Positions 6,394 through 13,814 of a DNA stretch of 15,628 nucleotides are shown here, piece by piece. This DNA is from JAQBDA01 sp041301185. Lineage in GTDB: Bacteria; Chloroflexota; Anaerolineae; Anaerolineales; UBA4823. The position numbers and the translations under genes were made by a program. The notes beneath the pieces were generated by a model. The model saw nothing but the letters and a program-made list of their open reading frames with translations. It ran no database searches and was not told the DNA's origin. The first letter of the stretch is position 1; each line of letters starts with the position of its first letter. The DNA is taken from NCBI GenBank assembly GCA_041301185.1, contig JBFYSV010000341.1, positions 1 to 15,628 on the forward strand. The letters run 5' to 3'.

Positions 6394-7308
6394 ATGTTTG
6401 AAGAAACACGCGAGTATTTGAAGAAGATTGGATTGCCACAGGGTGACGCTTATGATATGCCTTCCTCTGAATTGCGGTTTCCAGATGGCGCCGCTTTCCG
6501 CATTGAGGTTCCAACCGTAAATACAGCTGAAGCTGTGGCTGCCTTGCTGGAAACAGCCGATAAAAATGGTATCACTATCAATCGCGTGACTGAAACCTAT
6601 GGAATGTTCCGTCATACCCGCGAGGAGATTAAAGAGTATTGCCGGATTTGTAACGATCATGGGGCAGAGTTGCTCATGTCGGTCGGTCCACGTGCGACCT
6701 ATGATACTGGCGCAACGGTGCTTTCCCAGCAGGGCGTCCGCATCAGCTACCGCCTGCGTGGTATGGATCAGGTGTTGCGCGGGGTTGAGGATATCAAGCG
6801 CGCTTACGACCTGGGTGTGCGCGGCTTCTTGATCTATGACGAGGGTATGCTTTGGCTGGTGGGGCAGATGCGCAGAGACGGGGCTTTGCCGAAGGACATC
6901 CTCTTCAAAACATCCGCCCACCTCGGACAATGCAACCCATGTTCTTTCAAGCTCCTGGAAAGTCTTGGTGCAGACAGTATTAATCCCGTGCGCGATCTTC
7001 AAATCCCAATGATCGCGGCCCTGCGTCAGGCGGTTACGACTCCCCTGGACGTGCACACGGATAACCCGCCGGGGTCTGGTGGTTTTATACGGGTCTACGA
7101 AGCGCCCGAGATCGTGCGAGTAGCTGCACCAGTTCATTGCAAAACCGGTAACTCGGTGGTTGCTGGTCATGGGCAGTTGACATCGGCAAGTGATGGCAAG
7201 AAGATGGCAGACCAGGCATCCATTGTGGTTGAGATGGTCAACAAGTATTACCCGGATCTTACACAGTCACCTAAGGGAACCAGCGATCTACACCTTCCCG
7301 TTATTTGA
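6394..7308 (+). CDS. TIM-barrel-like protein of unknown function (possibly related to U32 peptidase-annotated proteins)
   Basis: Soluble protein of 304 residues with alternating strand/helix character expected of a (beta/alpha)8 barrel. Conspicuous segments are LMSVGPRATYDTGA (94-107), GVRGFLIYDEGML (141-153), FKTSAHLGQCNPCSFKLL (171-188), DVHTDNPPGSGGFIRVYE (219-236) and APVHCKTGN (245-253). I recall similar proteins under the loose label of U32 peptidase, but the classical U32 signature is not visible, so peptidase activity should not be assumed. The start at 6394 (MFEETREYL) is preferred to 6385 because GGGAG at 6380-6384 is spaced correctly for it. It lies between the cupin and the creatininase-family gene in the same direction, suggesting a shared pathway. 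The acidic, His and Cys residues in the conserved loops suggest an enzyme active site, perhaps an aldolase or isomerase on a sugar-like substrate. That is a guess. Confidence 0.6.
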   Translation: MFEETREYLKKIGLPQGDAYDMPSSELRFPDGAAFRIEVPTVNTAEAVAALLETADKNGITINRVTETYGMFRHTREEIKEYCRICNDHGAELLMSVGPRATYDTGATVLSQQGVRISYRLRGMDQVLRGVEDIKRAYDLGVRGFLIYDEGMLWLVGQMRRDGALPKDILFKTSAHLGQCNPCSFKLLESLGADSINPVRDLQIPMIAALRQAVTTPLDVHTDNPPGSGGFIRVYEAPEIVRVAAPVHCKTGNSVVAGHGQLTSASDGKKMADQASIVVEMVNKYYPDLTQSPKGTSDLHLPVI

Positions 7309-7361
7309 GAGGGTAAAAGGTGACTCGGTTTTCACTTTAACACTACAAGAAGGAGGCCGAA

Positions 7362-8324
7362 ATGAGCGATTGGCAGTTCCCGGCAAGCGGTCATATGGAA
7401 CGTCCCAGCGGGGTGTATTACCAGACCATGAATATGACCGAGATTAATGAGCGCCTGAAGAAAAATGATATTTTGCTCATTCCTCTGGGTAGCACAGAGT
7501 GCCATGGAGCTGGTCAGCCAACCGGGGAAGACACCTTCCTGGTAACCCGCATGGCCGAACAAGTGGCGCTCAAAACTGGCTGCACTGTGGCTGAGCCGGT
7601 CTGGTATGCATCCCATCCTTATGCCCATCTAGGGATGCCCGGCACGATTGTCGTTCCTGAAGATACTTTTATCGCCAATATTCGCGCGATCATTGCAGGA
7701 TTTTGGAACACCGGCTTCCGTAAGCAAATTTTCCTCAACGGGCATGGCGATGAAGAGGTTATTCCTTTAGCTTTGCATCAATTTGCCAAAAAATATCAAG
7801 TGCCTTGTGTCCTGATCTCACTTCACTGGCCTACTGTGATCCATGACTATCTCAAGGATAAGGCTCACGGTGGTCCATTCGAAACTCCATTTCAACATGC
7901 CTGTGAGGTTGAGGCTTCTTATTCGCTGGCTCTGTTCCCTGAATTCATGCAGATGGACAAAGTAGTAGACACCAAGCCTGAAGGCTTCTTACCGCCGGGC
8001 CATGTGGACAAAGGTGGCGAAGTTTATCATGCGCCTATCAAAGGACATGAACATATCGGGTTAGGTGGCATAGAAGTACTCACATATCCTGAAGGAGTGA
8101 TCGGGCGGCCCACACTGGCAGATGCCGAGAAAGCCAGACCCGGTCTGAATGCTCTCTTCGATTATATGTGCAAACTGATCGATGATATCCTGACCCGTTT
8201 TCCACCTGGTCAGCTTCCGCCAGTAGACAGGATGACTATGCGCGATGCGGAAGAGATCGAAACCTTACTCAAAGGGCCGTTGAACAGCGGCAAGCATTTA
8301 TACACAGTTGCCTACCCCCCATGA
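7362..8324 (+). CDS. Creatininase-family metal-dependent hydrolase, possibly 3-dehydro-scyllo-inosose hydrolase (IolN-like)
   Basis: Creatinine amidohydrolase fold, 320 residues, longer than the usual roughly 250 because of a C-terminal extension. The metal-site motif reads GSTECHGAGQPTGEDT (E46, H48, D57), followed by NGHG at 126-129 and HACEVEAS at 179-186. These correspond to the family's Glu/His/Asp/His/Glu ligands. The overall sequence (for example MSDWQFPASGHMERPSGVYY and the C-terminal GKHLYTVAYPP) resembles proteins I associate with 3-dehydro-scyllo-inosose hydrolase. That enzyme cleaves the diketo-inositol ring to a linear acid in the alternative inositol pathway first described in Thermotoga. 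The family is certain and the specific reaction moderate. A strong ribosome-binding site AAGGAGG precedes the ATG. A ring-opening hydrolase here would yield a sugar acid suited to the LarA, GlcDF and dehydrogenase enzymes of the divergent arm. Confidence 0.8.
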   Translation: MSDWQFPASGHMERPSGVYYQTMNMTEINERLKKNDILLIPLGSTECHGAGQPTGEDTFLVTRMAEQVALKTGCTVAEPVWYASHPYAHLGMPGTIVVPEDTFIANIRAIIAGFWNTGFRKQIFLNGHGDEEVIPLALHQFAKKYQVPCVLISLHWPTVIHDYLKDKAHGGPFETPFQHACEVEASYSLALFPEFMQMDKVVDTKPEGFLPPGHVDKGGEVYHAPIKGHEHIGLGGIEVLTYPEGVIGRPTLADAEKARPGLNALFDYMCKLIDDILTRFPPGQLPPVDRMTMRDAEEIETLLKGPLNSGKHLYTVAYPP

Positions 8325-8369
8325 TCTATAGGTAGGAAATATGGATCAAGAGGCGCTCGTTTCTATGCC

Positions 8370-8495
8370 ATGGATAAAACAGCATTCTTGCAAGCGCTCA
8401 TCTTGGATAGCGGAAATCGGCTGGTATTGCTTGATAAGACCTTTATCTTTTCGAGCAATGCCAGTTATTCTCAGATCGATGGGCAATTAACCTGA
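8370..8495 (+). other. Short open frame in the 178-bp gap; possible gene remnant
   Basis: Between the hydrolase and the AEC permease a 41-codon frame from ATG 8370 reads MDKTAFLQALILDSGNRLVL and continues with ordinary amino-acid composition to TGA 8493-8495. It has no ribosome-binding site at the right distance. A second frame starts at ATG 8341 behind AGGTAGG (8331-8336) and ends at 8491. Two overlapping half-plausible frames suggest a decayed small gene rather than a working one. I do not recognise the product. No terminator-like hairpin is visible in the gap. Confidence 0.15.
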
Positions 8496-8502
8496 GATTG
8501 AG

Positions 8503-9411
8503 ATGAACTCTGCCGTCCGCCAAACCCTGCCCATATTGAGTCTGGTGGTGGTGGGATTCCTGTTAAAGCAGGTAGGGCTTCTTCGCCAGGGTGACAGCCA
8601 GGTGATGGCTCGCCTGATCATCAATGCCACCCTACCGGCGGTGATCTTCTTGTCGATTGCTCGGGCAAACGTCACCCCTGCCAAGATGGCGCTGCTAGGG
8701 CTCTGCGGTGTAATCGTAACTCTTGGCCTCGGCCTGACCTCAGGCGCAATAACGAGCTACCTTCACTTAGAGAGGCAGATCGCCGGGGTGATTATCCTGG
8801 CATCAATGATCATTAACATAGGATTCTTTCTTTTTCCAGTCTTCTTAACGGTTTTTGGTCCAGAAGGTATCAGCCGTCTGGCGGCATTTGACCTTGGGAA
8901 TTCCCTGGTTGCCCACAGCTACGGTTTTTATATGGCAACCCGTTATGGCAAGCGACCACCCGTTGGAGTCTTGAATAGCTTACGGCGCGTGCTTTCTCTT
9001 CCGGTTCTTTGGGCGGTGCTTTTGGGTCTTATGGTAAACCTGATGCGCATTCCACTCCCACCTTTTTTGCTCAGCATGCTCGAGCCCCTGGCAGCTGCCA
9101 ATATTCCTCTGGCAATGCTTACATTAGGGGCGTTTCTCCAGCTTCGCTACACTCACTTGCCGTTAATGGGGCTGGCGGTGGCCCTCAGGATGGGAGGAGG
9201 CTTTCTCGTGGGTCAGGCTTGCGCGTTCTTAGCACATCTGGATGGGCTTGATAAAGCCGCAGTGAGTATGGGCTCGGCGATGCCGGTAGGGCTGGCAGTG
9301 ATGGTTTATTCAGTAAGCGAAGGGTTAGATGCAGAGTTTGCTGCCGGAACTATTTCATTATCTATCTTGGTAGGATTAGCCCTTATGCCGCTGTTGTTAT
9401 CACTCTATTGA
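8503..9411 (+). CDS. AEC (auxin efflux carrier) family permease
   Basis: Integral membrane transporter of 302 residues with about ten hydrophobic segments arranged in two halves, as in the bile/arsenite/AEC superfamily. The opening TLPILSLVVVGFLLKQVGLL followed by LIINATLPAVIFLSIAR is typical of AEC proteins. The loop GSAMPVGLAVMVYS in the second half is typical too. Bacterial AEC members include malate, malonate and other organic-acid carriers, so an anionic hydroxy-acid or pathway intermediate is a likely cargo. The start ATG 8503 follows a weak GAGATTGAG. It sits between the hydrolase and AOR genes in the same direction. Family firm, substrate unknown. Confidence 0.88.
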   Translation: MNSAVRQTLPILSLVVVGFLLKQVGLLRQGDSQVMARLIINATLPAVIFLSIARANVTPAKMALLGLCGVIVTLGLGLTSGAITSYLHLERQIAGVIILASMIINIGFFLFPVFLTVFGPEGISRLAAFDLGNSLVAHSYGFYMATRYGKRPPVGVLNSLRRVLSLPVLWAVLLGLMVNLMRIPLPPFLLSMLEPLAAANIPLAMLTLGAFLQLRYTHLPLMGLAVALRMGGGFLVGQACAFLAHLDGLDKAAVSMGSAMPVGLAVMVYSVSEGLDAEFAAGTISLSILVGLALMPLLLSLY

Positions 9412-9479
9412 GGTATCTGGTTGATATCCCATCATCCCACCAACTGCGTAAGTCCTAATTTTATTGGATGGAGTAGAAG

Positions 9480-11192
9480 ATGAAATTGTTACGTGTAAAT
9501 ATGAGTACCCTTGAGGTGAGCTGGGAGCCGGTTCCAGCGGATTACATGCAATTGGGAGGCCGAGCTCTAATCGCTAAACTGCTACTCGAGGAGATTCCCC
9601 CTACCTGTGATGCTTTGGGTCGTCAAAACAAGCTCATATTTGCTCCTGGGCTACTTGCCGGTGGCGGTGTGACCACCGCCGGGCGATTATCGGTTGGAGG
9701 GAAGAGCCCGCTCACTGGTGGTGTCAAAGAGGCGAATGCCGGAGGAACAGCGGGTGATACCCTGGCGAAGCTGGGTATCAAAGCAATCGTTGTTGAAGGC
9801 CAGGCTCAATCTGGGGCATGGTACCTGCTGCACATTTCATCTGATTCAGCCGAGCTGTTGCTTGCCGATGATCTACACGGGCTTGGCACCTATGCCACCT
9901 CTACCCGCTTACAAGAGCGATACGGGGTAGATAGTACGGTGATCACTATAGGACAGGCAGGTGAATACCTCCTGCAAGGAGCAAGTATTTCTGTCACCGG
10001 AGAGCGCGACCAGCGCAGCAACCACGCTGCTCGCGGTGGTTTGGGAGCAGTAATGGGCAGCAAAGGCTTGAAAGCAGTAGCCATCGACAAACCCCTGGGC
10101 AAGTCGATCCCCCTGGCTGATGCTGAGCTATTTCGCAACGCGGCGCGAACTTTTGCTCAGAAGCTGATTAACGATCCCAAGCTGGGTACGCAGGGATCGC
10201 AGCACCTGTATGGCACTGCATCTATTGTAGGGGCGGTGAACGAGATTGGGTCGCTGCCCACCCTCAACTTCAGCACCGGTAGCTTTGAGTCTGCCACCGA
10301 ATTGCGAGGCGAACACCTTAGGGAGCTGGTTTTAGAGCGAGAGGGTAAAGTCGGCACGCGCTGTATGCCGGGGTGCGTGATTGCCTGCCGCAACTATTAT
10401 GTCGATGTGGATGGCAAACCTATTGTTGGCACCCTTCAATATGAAACGATTGCCTTGATGGGCTCTAACCTCGGGCTGAGCAACCTCGATGATGTCGCCT
10501 GGCTCAACTACATGTGTAATGACTTCGGTCTGGACACCATTGAGACCGGTGCGGCTCTGGCGATAGCACTTGAAGCAGGTCTGGCTCAATTTGGTGATAC
10601 CAAAAGCATCCTTGCTTTACTGAAGGAAGTGGGTCAAGGTACCGTTTTGGGTCGCGTGATTGGTAATGGAGCTGTGACCACCGGGCGGGTGTTAGGAATC
10701 CGGCGCGTCCCGGCGGTATTAGGGCAGGCAATGCCGGGGTACGACCCGCGCAGCCTTAAAGGTAATGGCGTAACCTATGCCACTTCTCCACAAGGGGCTG
10801 ACCACACTGCCGGGAATGCCTTTGGCGCTCGCAAAGAAGTCAACCCGCTGGGTGTGCAGGGGCAGCGGGAGCTTTCCCTGAAGCTGCAAATTATTGCTGC
10901 CATGCTTGACAGCACTGGCTTGTGCCTGTTTGCCCGCCCGCCGGTTATTGCCGACCCGCAGTTGATGGTGGATATGATCAATGGTATCCACGGGTGGGGT
11001 TGGGCCAAAGAGGATCTGGATCGCTTCAATCGGGATGTGCTGCGCACCGAGCTGGAGTTCAACCGCCGCGCTGGGATCACCGCAGCCGATTACCGCATCC
11101 CAGAATATATGCGCGAAGAGCCGCTTGCGCCGCACAACTCCACTTTTGATGTGCCTGACTCCGAGCTAGATGCTGTCTTCAACAGTTTATAG
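9480..11192 (+). CDS. Aldehyde:ferredoxin oxidoreductase family (AOR) tungsten-pterin protein
   Basis: Predicted oxidoreductase of 570 residues converting an aldehyde to a carboxylic acid (or the reverse), with a bis-pterin tungsten site and one 4Fe-4S cluster. The N-terminal pterin domain is recognised by GGRALIAKLL, the GRLSVGGKSPLTGG segment (68-81), AGGTAGDTLAKLGIKAIVVE, and NHAARGGLGAVMGSKGLKA (181-199). The cluster cysteines are C295, C299 and C303 (CMPGCVIAC) with C482 in STGLCLF. The first spacing is therefore CX3C rather than the CX2C of the Pyrococcus enzyme, a variant I associate with a separate clade. ADHTAGN is at 440-446. It is somewhat shorter than the usual 600 or so residues. 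GGAG before the ATG supports the start. An 8-bp gap to a MoaD/ThiS-like gene suggests that protein helps build its cofactor. No ferredoxin gene is adjacent. Confidence 0.95.
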   Translation: MKLLRVNMSTLEVSWEPVPADYMQLGGRALIAKLLLEEIPPTCDALGRQNKLIFAPGLLAGGGVTTAGRLSVGGKSPLTGGVKEANAGGTAGDTLAKLGIKAIVVEGQAQSGAWYLLHISSDSAELLLADDLHGLGTYATSTRLQERYGVDSTVITIGQAGEYLLQGASISVTGERDQRSNHAARGGLGAVMGSKGLKAVAIDKPLGKSIPLADAELFRNAARTFAQKLINDPKLGTQGSQHLYGTASIVGAVNEIGSLPTLNFSTGSFESATELRGEHLRELVLEREGKVGTRCMPGCVIACRNYYVDVDGKPIVGTLQYETIALMGSNLGLSNLDDVAWLNYMCNDFGLDTIETGAALAIALEAGLAQFGDTKSILALLKEVGQGTVLGRVIGNGAVTTGRVLGIRRVPAVLGQAMPGYDPRSLKGNGVTYATSPQGADHTAGNAFGARKEVNPLGVQGQRELSLKLQIIAAMLDSTGLCLFARPPVIADPQLMVDMINGIHGWGWAKEDLDRFNRDVLRTELEFNRRAGITAADYRIPEYMREEPLAPHNSTFDVPDSELDAVFNSL

Positions 11193-11200
11193 GTGATTCT

Positions 11201-11425
11201 TTGGTTGTAGAGATTGAGCTTTTTGGGCAGCTTGCCCCTGGCATGCCACGGAAACAATTCCTGACCCTGGAGCATTCGATGATTGTCCTGGATGTCGCCA
11301 ACTTATTCGAGCTTGATCCCGAGGAAATTGGACTGATCTCAATTAATGGTGTCCAAAGCGAGATGGAAGATGCTGTCCCACCGGGCTGCCGCTTGTGCTT
11401 CTTCCCACCCATGTCTGGCGGATAA
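11201..11425 (+). CDS. MoaD/ThiS-like small sulfur-carrier protein with C-terminal diglycine
   Basis: Beta-grasp ubiquitin-like protein of 74 residues ending PPMSGG. The terminal Gly-Gly is where MoaD and ThiS are adenylated and thiocarboxylated to donate sulfur for molybdopterin or thiazole. It opens with VVEIELFGQLAPG, a first strand typical of MoaD. The start is TTG at 11201; no ATG or GTG in the frame gives a full domain, and AGGTGA (11191-11196) precedes it. Only 8 bp separate it from the AOR stop, so the two are almost surely co-translated, and a dedicated tungstopterin role is the natural inference. No partner ThiF/MoeB enzyme is visible in the window. Confidence 0.85.
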   Translation: MVVEIELFGQLAPGMPRKQFLTLEHSMIVLDVANLFELDPEEIGLISINGVQSEMEDAVPPGCRLCFFPPMSGG

Positions 11426-11490
11426 ATTATGAAAACATTGCCTGGTTCGAATGGATTGGAAACCATTATTTCTGATAGCGGAGGACTGGC

Positions 11491-12222
11491 GTGAGCTTTT
11501 TACACGTGCAAGGATTGAGCAAATCTTTTGGGGGATTAAATGCAGTCCATGATGTGGGGTTTAATTTAGAGCAGGGTGAAATTCTTGGCCTCATTGGACC
11601 TAATGGTTCAGGCAAGACCACTACCTTGAATCTGCTGACCGGATTCTTAAAGCCGGATTCCGGCACCGTTATGTTCAAGGGTCAAAATATGGTGGGACTT
11701 CCACGTAGCCGGGTTTGTCCAAAGGGGATGGCCAGGACATTCCAAATCGTAAAACCATTCCTGGAATTTACAACCCTCAAAAATGTGATGGTGGGTCGAA
11801 TATTTGGTCAAGAACCATCCAGACATCTAAAAGAAGCTGCCGAGGAGTCTTTGGAAATGCTAGAAATCGTAGGGCTCTCGGATAAAGCAGAAACCTTAGC
11901 CAAAGACCTTACCTTGATGGAACGAAAACGAATGGAATTAGCCAGAGCCATGGCGGCTAAACCACAGTTACTTTTATTGGATGAATTGATGGCTGGCTTG
12001 AATCACGCTGAAACCGAGGATGCGATGCAATTGATCAGGCAGATCAAGCATGATCTCAATCTAACCATTTTGATGGTAGAGCATATCGTTAAAGCAATTG
12101 TAGGTCTCTCCGACCGCATCCTTGTTTTGAACATGGGTGAAAAGATAGCAGAAGGTCCCCCTCAGGAAATCATCCATGATCCTGAAGTCATCGATGTCTA
12201 TTTGGGAAAACCCCATGCTTAA
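11491..12222 (+). CDS. livG: LIV-type ABC transporter ATP-binding protein LivG
   Basis: Cytoplasmic ATPase of a branched-chain amino acid type (HAAT) importer, 243 residues. Walker A GPNGSGKT is at 36-43, Q-loop at Q85 (ARTFQIVKPF) and Walker B LLLLDE at 160-165, with the LivG-typical LMAGLN after it. The ABC signature is degenerate: LTLMERKR (140-147) where LivF keeps LSGGE. This is known in part of the LivG group. The start is GTG 11491 behind GGAGG at 11480-11484. Its 3' end overlaps livF by 8 bp. HAAT systems also carry amides, urea, benzoates and other carboxylates, so the cargo need not be an amino acid in this context. Confidence 0.93.
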   Translation: MSFLHVQGLSKSFGGLNAVHDVGFNLEQGEILGLIGPNGSGKTTTLNLLTGFLKPDSGTVMFKGQNMVGLPRSRVCPKGMARTFQIVKPFLEFTTLKNVMVGRIFGQEPSRHLKEAAEESLEMLEIVGLSDKAETLAKDLTLMERKRMELARAMAAKPQLLLLDELMAGLNHAETEDAMQLIRQIKHDLNLTILMVEHIVKAIVGLSDRILVLNMGEKIAEGPPQEIIHDPEVIDVYLGKPHA

Positions 12223-12916
12223 AGTAGATAATATCAATGCCTATTATGGTGATCTCCAGGCGCTATGGGGTGTCTCCCTGGAAATTAATGAGGGGGAGCT
12301 GGTTGCCCTGGTCGGTCCTAATGGCGCCGGGAAAACAACCACTCTAAAGGTGATTACTGGTTTGATAAAAAATGCCTCAGGTAGTATCAACTTTGAAGGC
12401 AATAACCTCGGCAAAGAAACCGCTCATAAAATCGTGGAACTGGGCATGTCGCTGGTACCTGAGGGAGGCAGAATTTTTTCCGGGATGAGTGTCCTTGAAA
12501 ATCTGGAACTGGGGGCATTTGTTCCAGAGGCAAGAAAAATCAAAGATCAGAGCTTGAAATGGGTTTATGAAATCTTCCCACGCCTTGAGGAAAGACAGAA
12601 CCAGCAGGCTGGAACTCTGAGCGGTGGCGAGCGGCAAATGCTGGCAATCGGTCGGGCATTGATGTCAAAGCCAAAACTATTATTACTTGACGAGCCCTCG
12701 TTTGGCCTGGCTCCTATCCTGGTGCAGCATATGTTTGAGATGATCGGTGAGATCAATAAGCAAGGTGTAACGGTTTTGCTGGTTGAACAAAATGTCCGCG
12801 CAGCTCTGGAACTGGCAAGCAGGTCGATTGTGATTGAGAATGGTCGGGTTGTTGGAGAGGGGAAGGGCGATGATCTCTTATCGTTTGAGTCGATACGCAG
12901 CGCATACCTAGCATAA
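12215..12916 (+). CDS. livF: LIV-type ABC transporter ATP-binding protein LivF
   Basis: Second ATPase of the importer, 233 residues from the ATG at 12215 (MLKVDNINAYYG). Walker A GPNGAGKT is at 34-41, signature LSGGE at 135-139 and Walker B LLLLDE at 155-160. LVPEGGRIFSGMSVLENL is the LivF hallmark. An earlier in-frame ATG at 12176 would add 13 residues and lie deep inside livG, so the start overlapping the livG stop by 8 bp is preferred. It pairs with LivG as a heterodimer under the LivH/LivM permeases. Confidence 0.94.
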   Translation: MLKVDNINAYYGDLQALWGVSLEINEGELVALVGPNGAGKTTTLKVITGLIKNASGSINFEGNNLGKETAHKIVELGMSLVPEGGRIFSGMSVLENLELGAFVPEARKIKDQSLKWVYEIFPRLEERQNQQAGTLSGGERQMLAIGRALMSKPKLLLLDEPSFGLAPILVQHMFEMIGEINKQGVTVLLVEQNVRAALELASRSIVIENGRVVGEGKGDDLLSFESIRSAYLA

Positions 12917-12929
12917 AAAGGATATTTCA

Positions 12930-13811
12930 ATGTTTGAAGCTGTAGCGCAAAATCTAATTTTTGGAATTCTCTTGGGCGCCTTGTATGGATTGGGTGCAGT
13001 GGGAATCGCCATGGTATTCGGGGTCACAAAATTCCTTAACGTTGCCCATGGCGAGCTTTTAATGCTTGGTGGGTACGCGACCTTCTGGCTGTTTTCTCTT
13101 TTTAATATCGATCCATTCCTGGCACTCCCCTTAACCATTGTTTTCCTCCTATTAATTGGAGCCGTACTGTATAAGCTGTTGTTTAGTCGCATGGTCAAAC
13201 TAGCTGAAGAGGAAAAAATCAAAAACACCATGCTCATCGGGTTTGGCCTGACTTTAATTTTACAGAACATTGCATTGACTCTTTGGTCAGCCGATGATCG
13301 AGGCATCACCACTTCCTATTCTGGCCAGGCTTTCACTCTGATGGGTTTGCGGTTCCCTTATTTGCGCGTTGCGGGTTTGGTGATCTCGCTGGTTTGCCTG
13401 TTTGCACTGCACCTATTCTTGCGCCGGACCTATACGGGGAAAGCTATCCGGGCTACGGTTCTGGATTGGGAAGCTGCTTCATTGGTGGGAATTGACGTGC
13501 ACAAGGTCTATCTGCTTTCCTTCTTGATTGGAACTGCGCTGGCCGGAGTAGCGGGGGCTCTGGTACTCGTGACCTTTTCTGTTGAACCAGCTATGGGAAT
13601 GCACTGGACCCTCAAGTCACTGATCGTAATGGTTCTGGGAGGCGCGGGAAACTTCATAGGCACCTTTTTCGCAGGGATCCTTCTGGGTACGGTTGAATCA
13701 GTCACTGCCTTTTTTATCCCCGGTAATTACCGGCAGGTGGTTGGGCTATTGATTTTTCTGCTGATCTTGAGCTTTAGACCACAGGGATTATTCGGAAGAA
13801 AAGAGAGGTAA
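12930..13811 (+). CDS. livH: LIV-type ABC transporter permease LivH
   Basis: Inner-membrane permease of 293 residues with about eight hydrophobic segments. The N-terminal LLGALYGLGAVGIAMVFGVT and KFLNVAHGELLMLGGY are characteristic of LivH (BPD_transp_2 family). AGVAGAL and GGAGNFIGTFFAGILLG near the C-terminus form the cytoplasmic loop that docks the ATPases. AAGGA precedes the ATG by about ten bases. Thirteen bases separate it from livF and three from livM. Confidence 0.94.
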   Translation: MFEAVAQNLIFGILLGALYGLGAVGIAMVFGVTKFLNVAHGELLMLGGYATFWLFSLFNIDPFLALPLTIVFLLLIGAVLYKLLFSRMVKLAEEEKIKNTMLIGFGLTLILQNIALTLWSADDRGITTSYSGQAFTLMGLRFPYLRVAGLVISLVCLFALHLFLRRTYTGKAIRATVLDWEAASLVGIDVHKVYLLSFLIGTALAGVAGALVLVTFSVEPAMGMHWTLKSLIVMVLGGAGNFIGTFFAGILLGTVESVTAFFIPGNYRQVVGLLIFLLILSFRPQGLFGRKER

Positions 13812-13814
13812 TGA

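Noticed and set aside
6343..7170. 275-codon open frame on the minus strand
   Set aside because: It lies antisense to the TIM-barrel gene, has no recognisable motifs or ribosome-binding site, and is the expected shadow of a real gene.
7312..7345. Imperfect inverted repeat (AAAGGTGA with TCACTTT) before the hydrolase gene
   Set aside because: The arms need a bulge and are too short to distinguish from chance.
11429..11494. 21-codon frame ending over the livG start
   Set aside because: It ends at a TGA overlapping the livG GTG, which could suggest a coupled leader peptide, but it has no ribosome-binding site and no regulatory codon run; probably chance.
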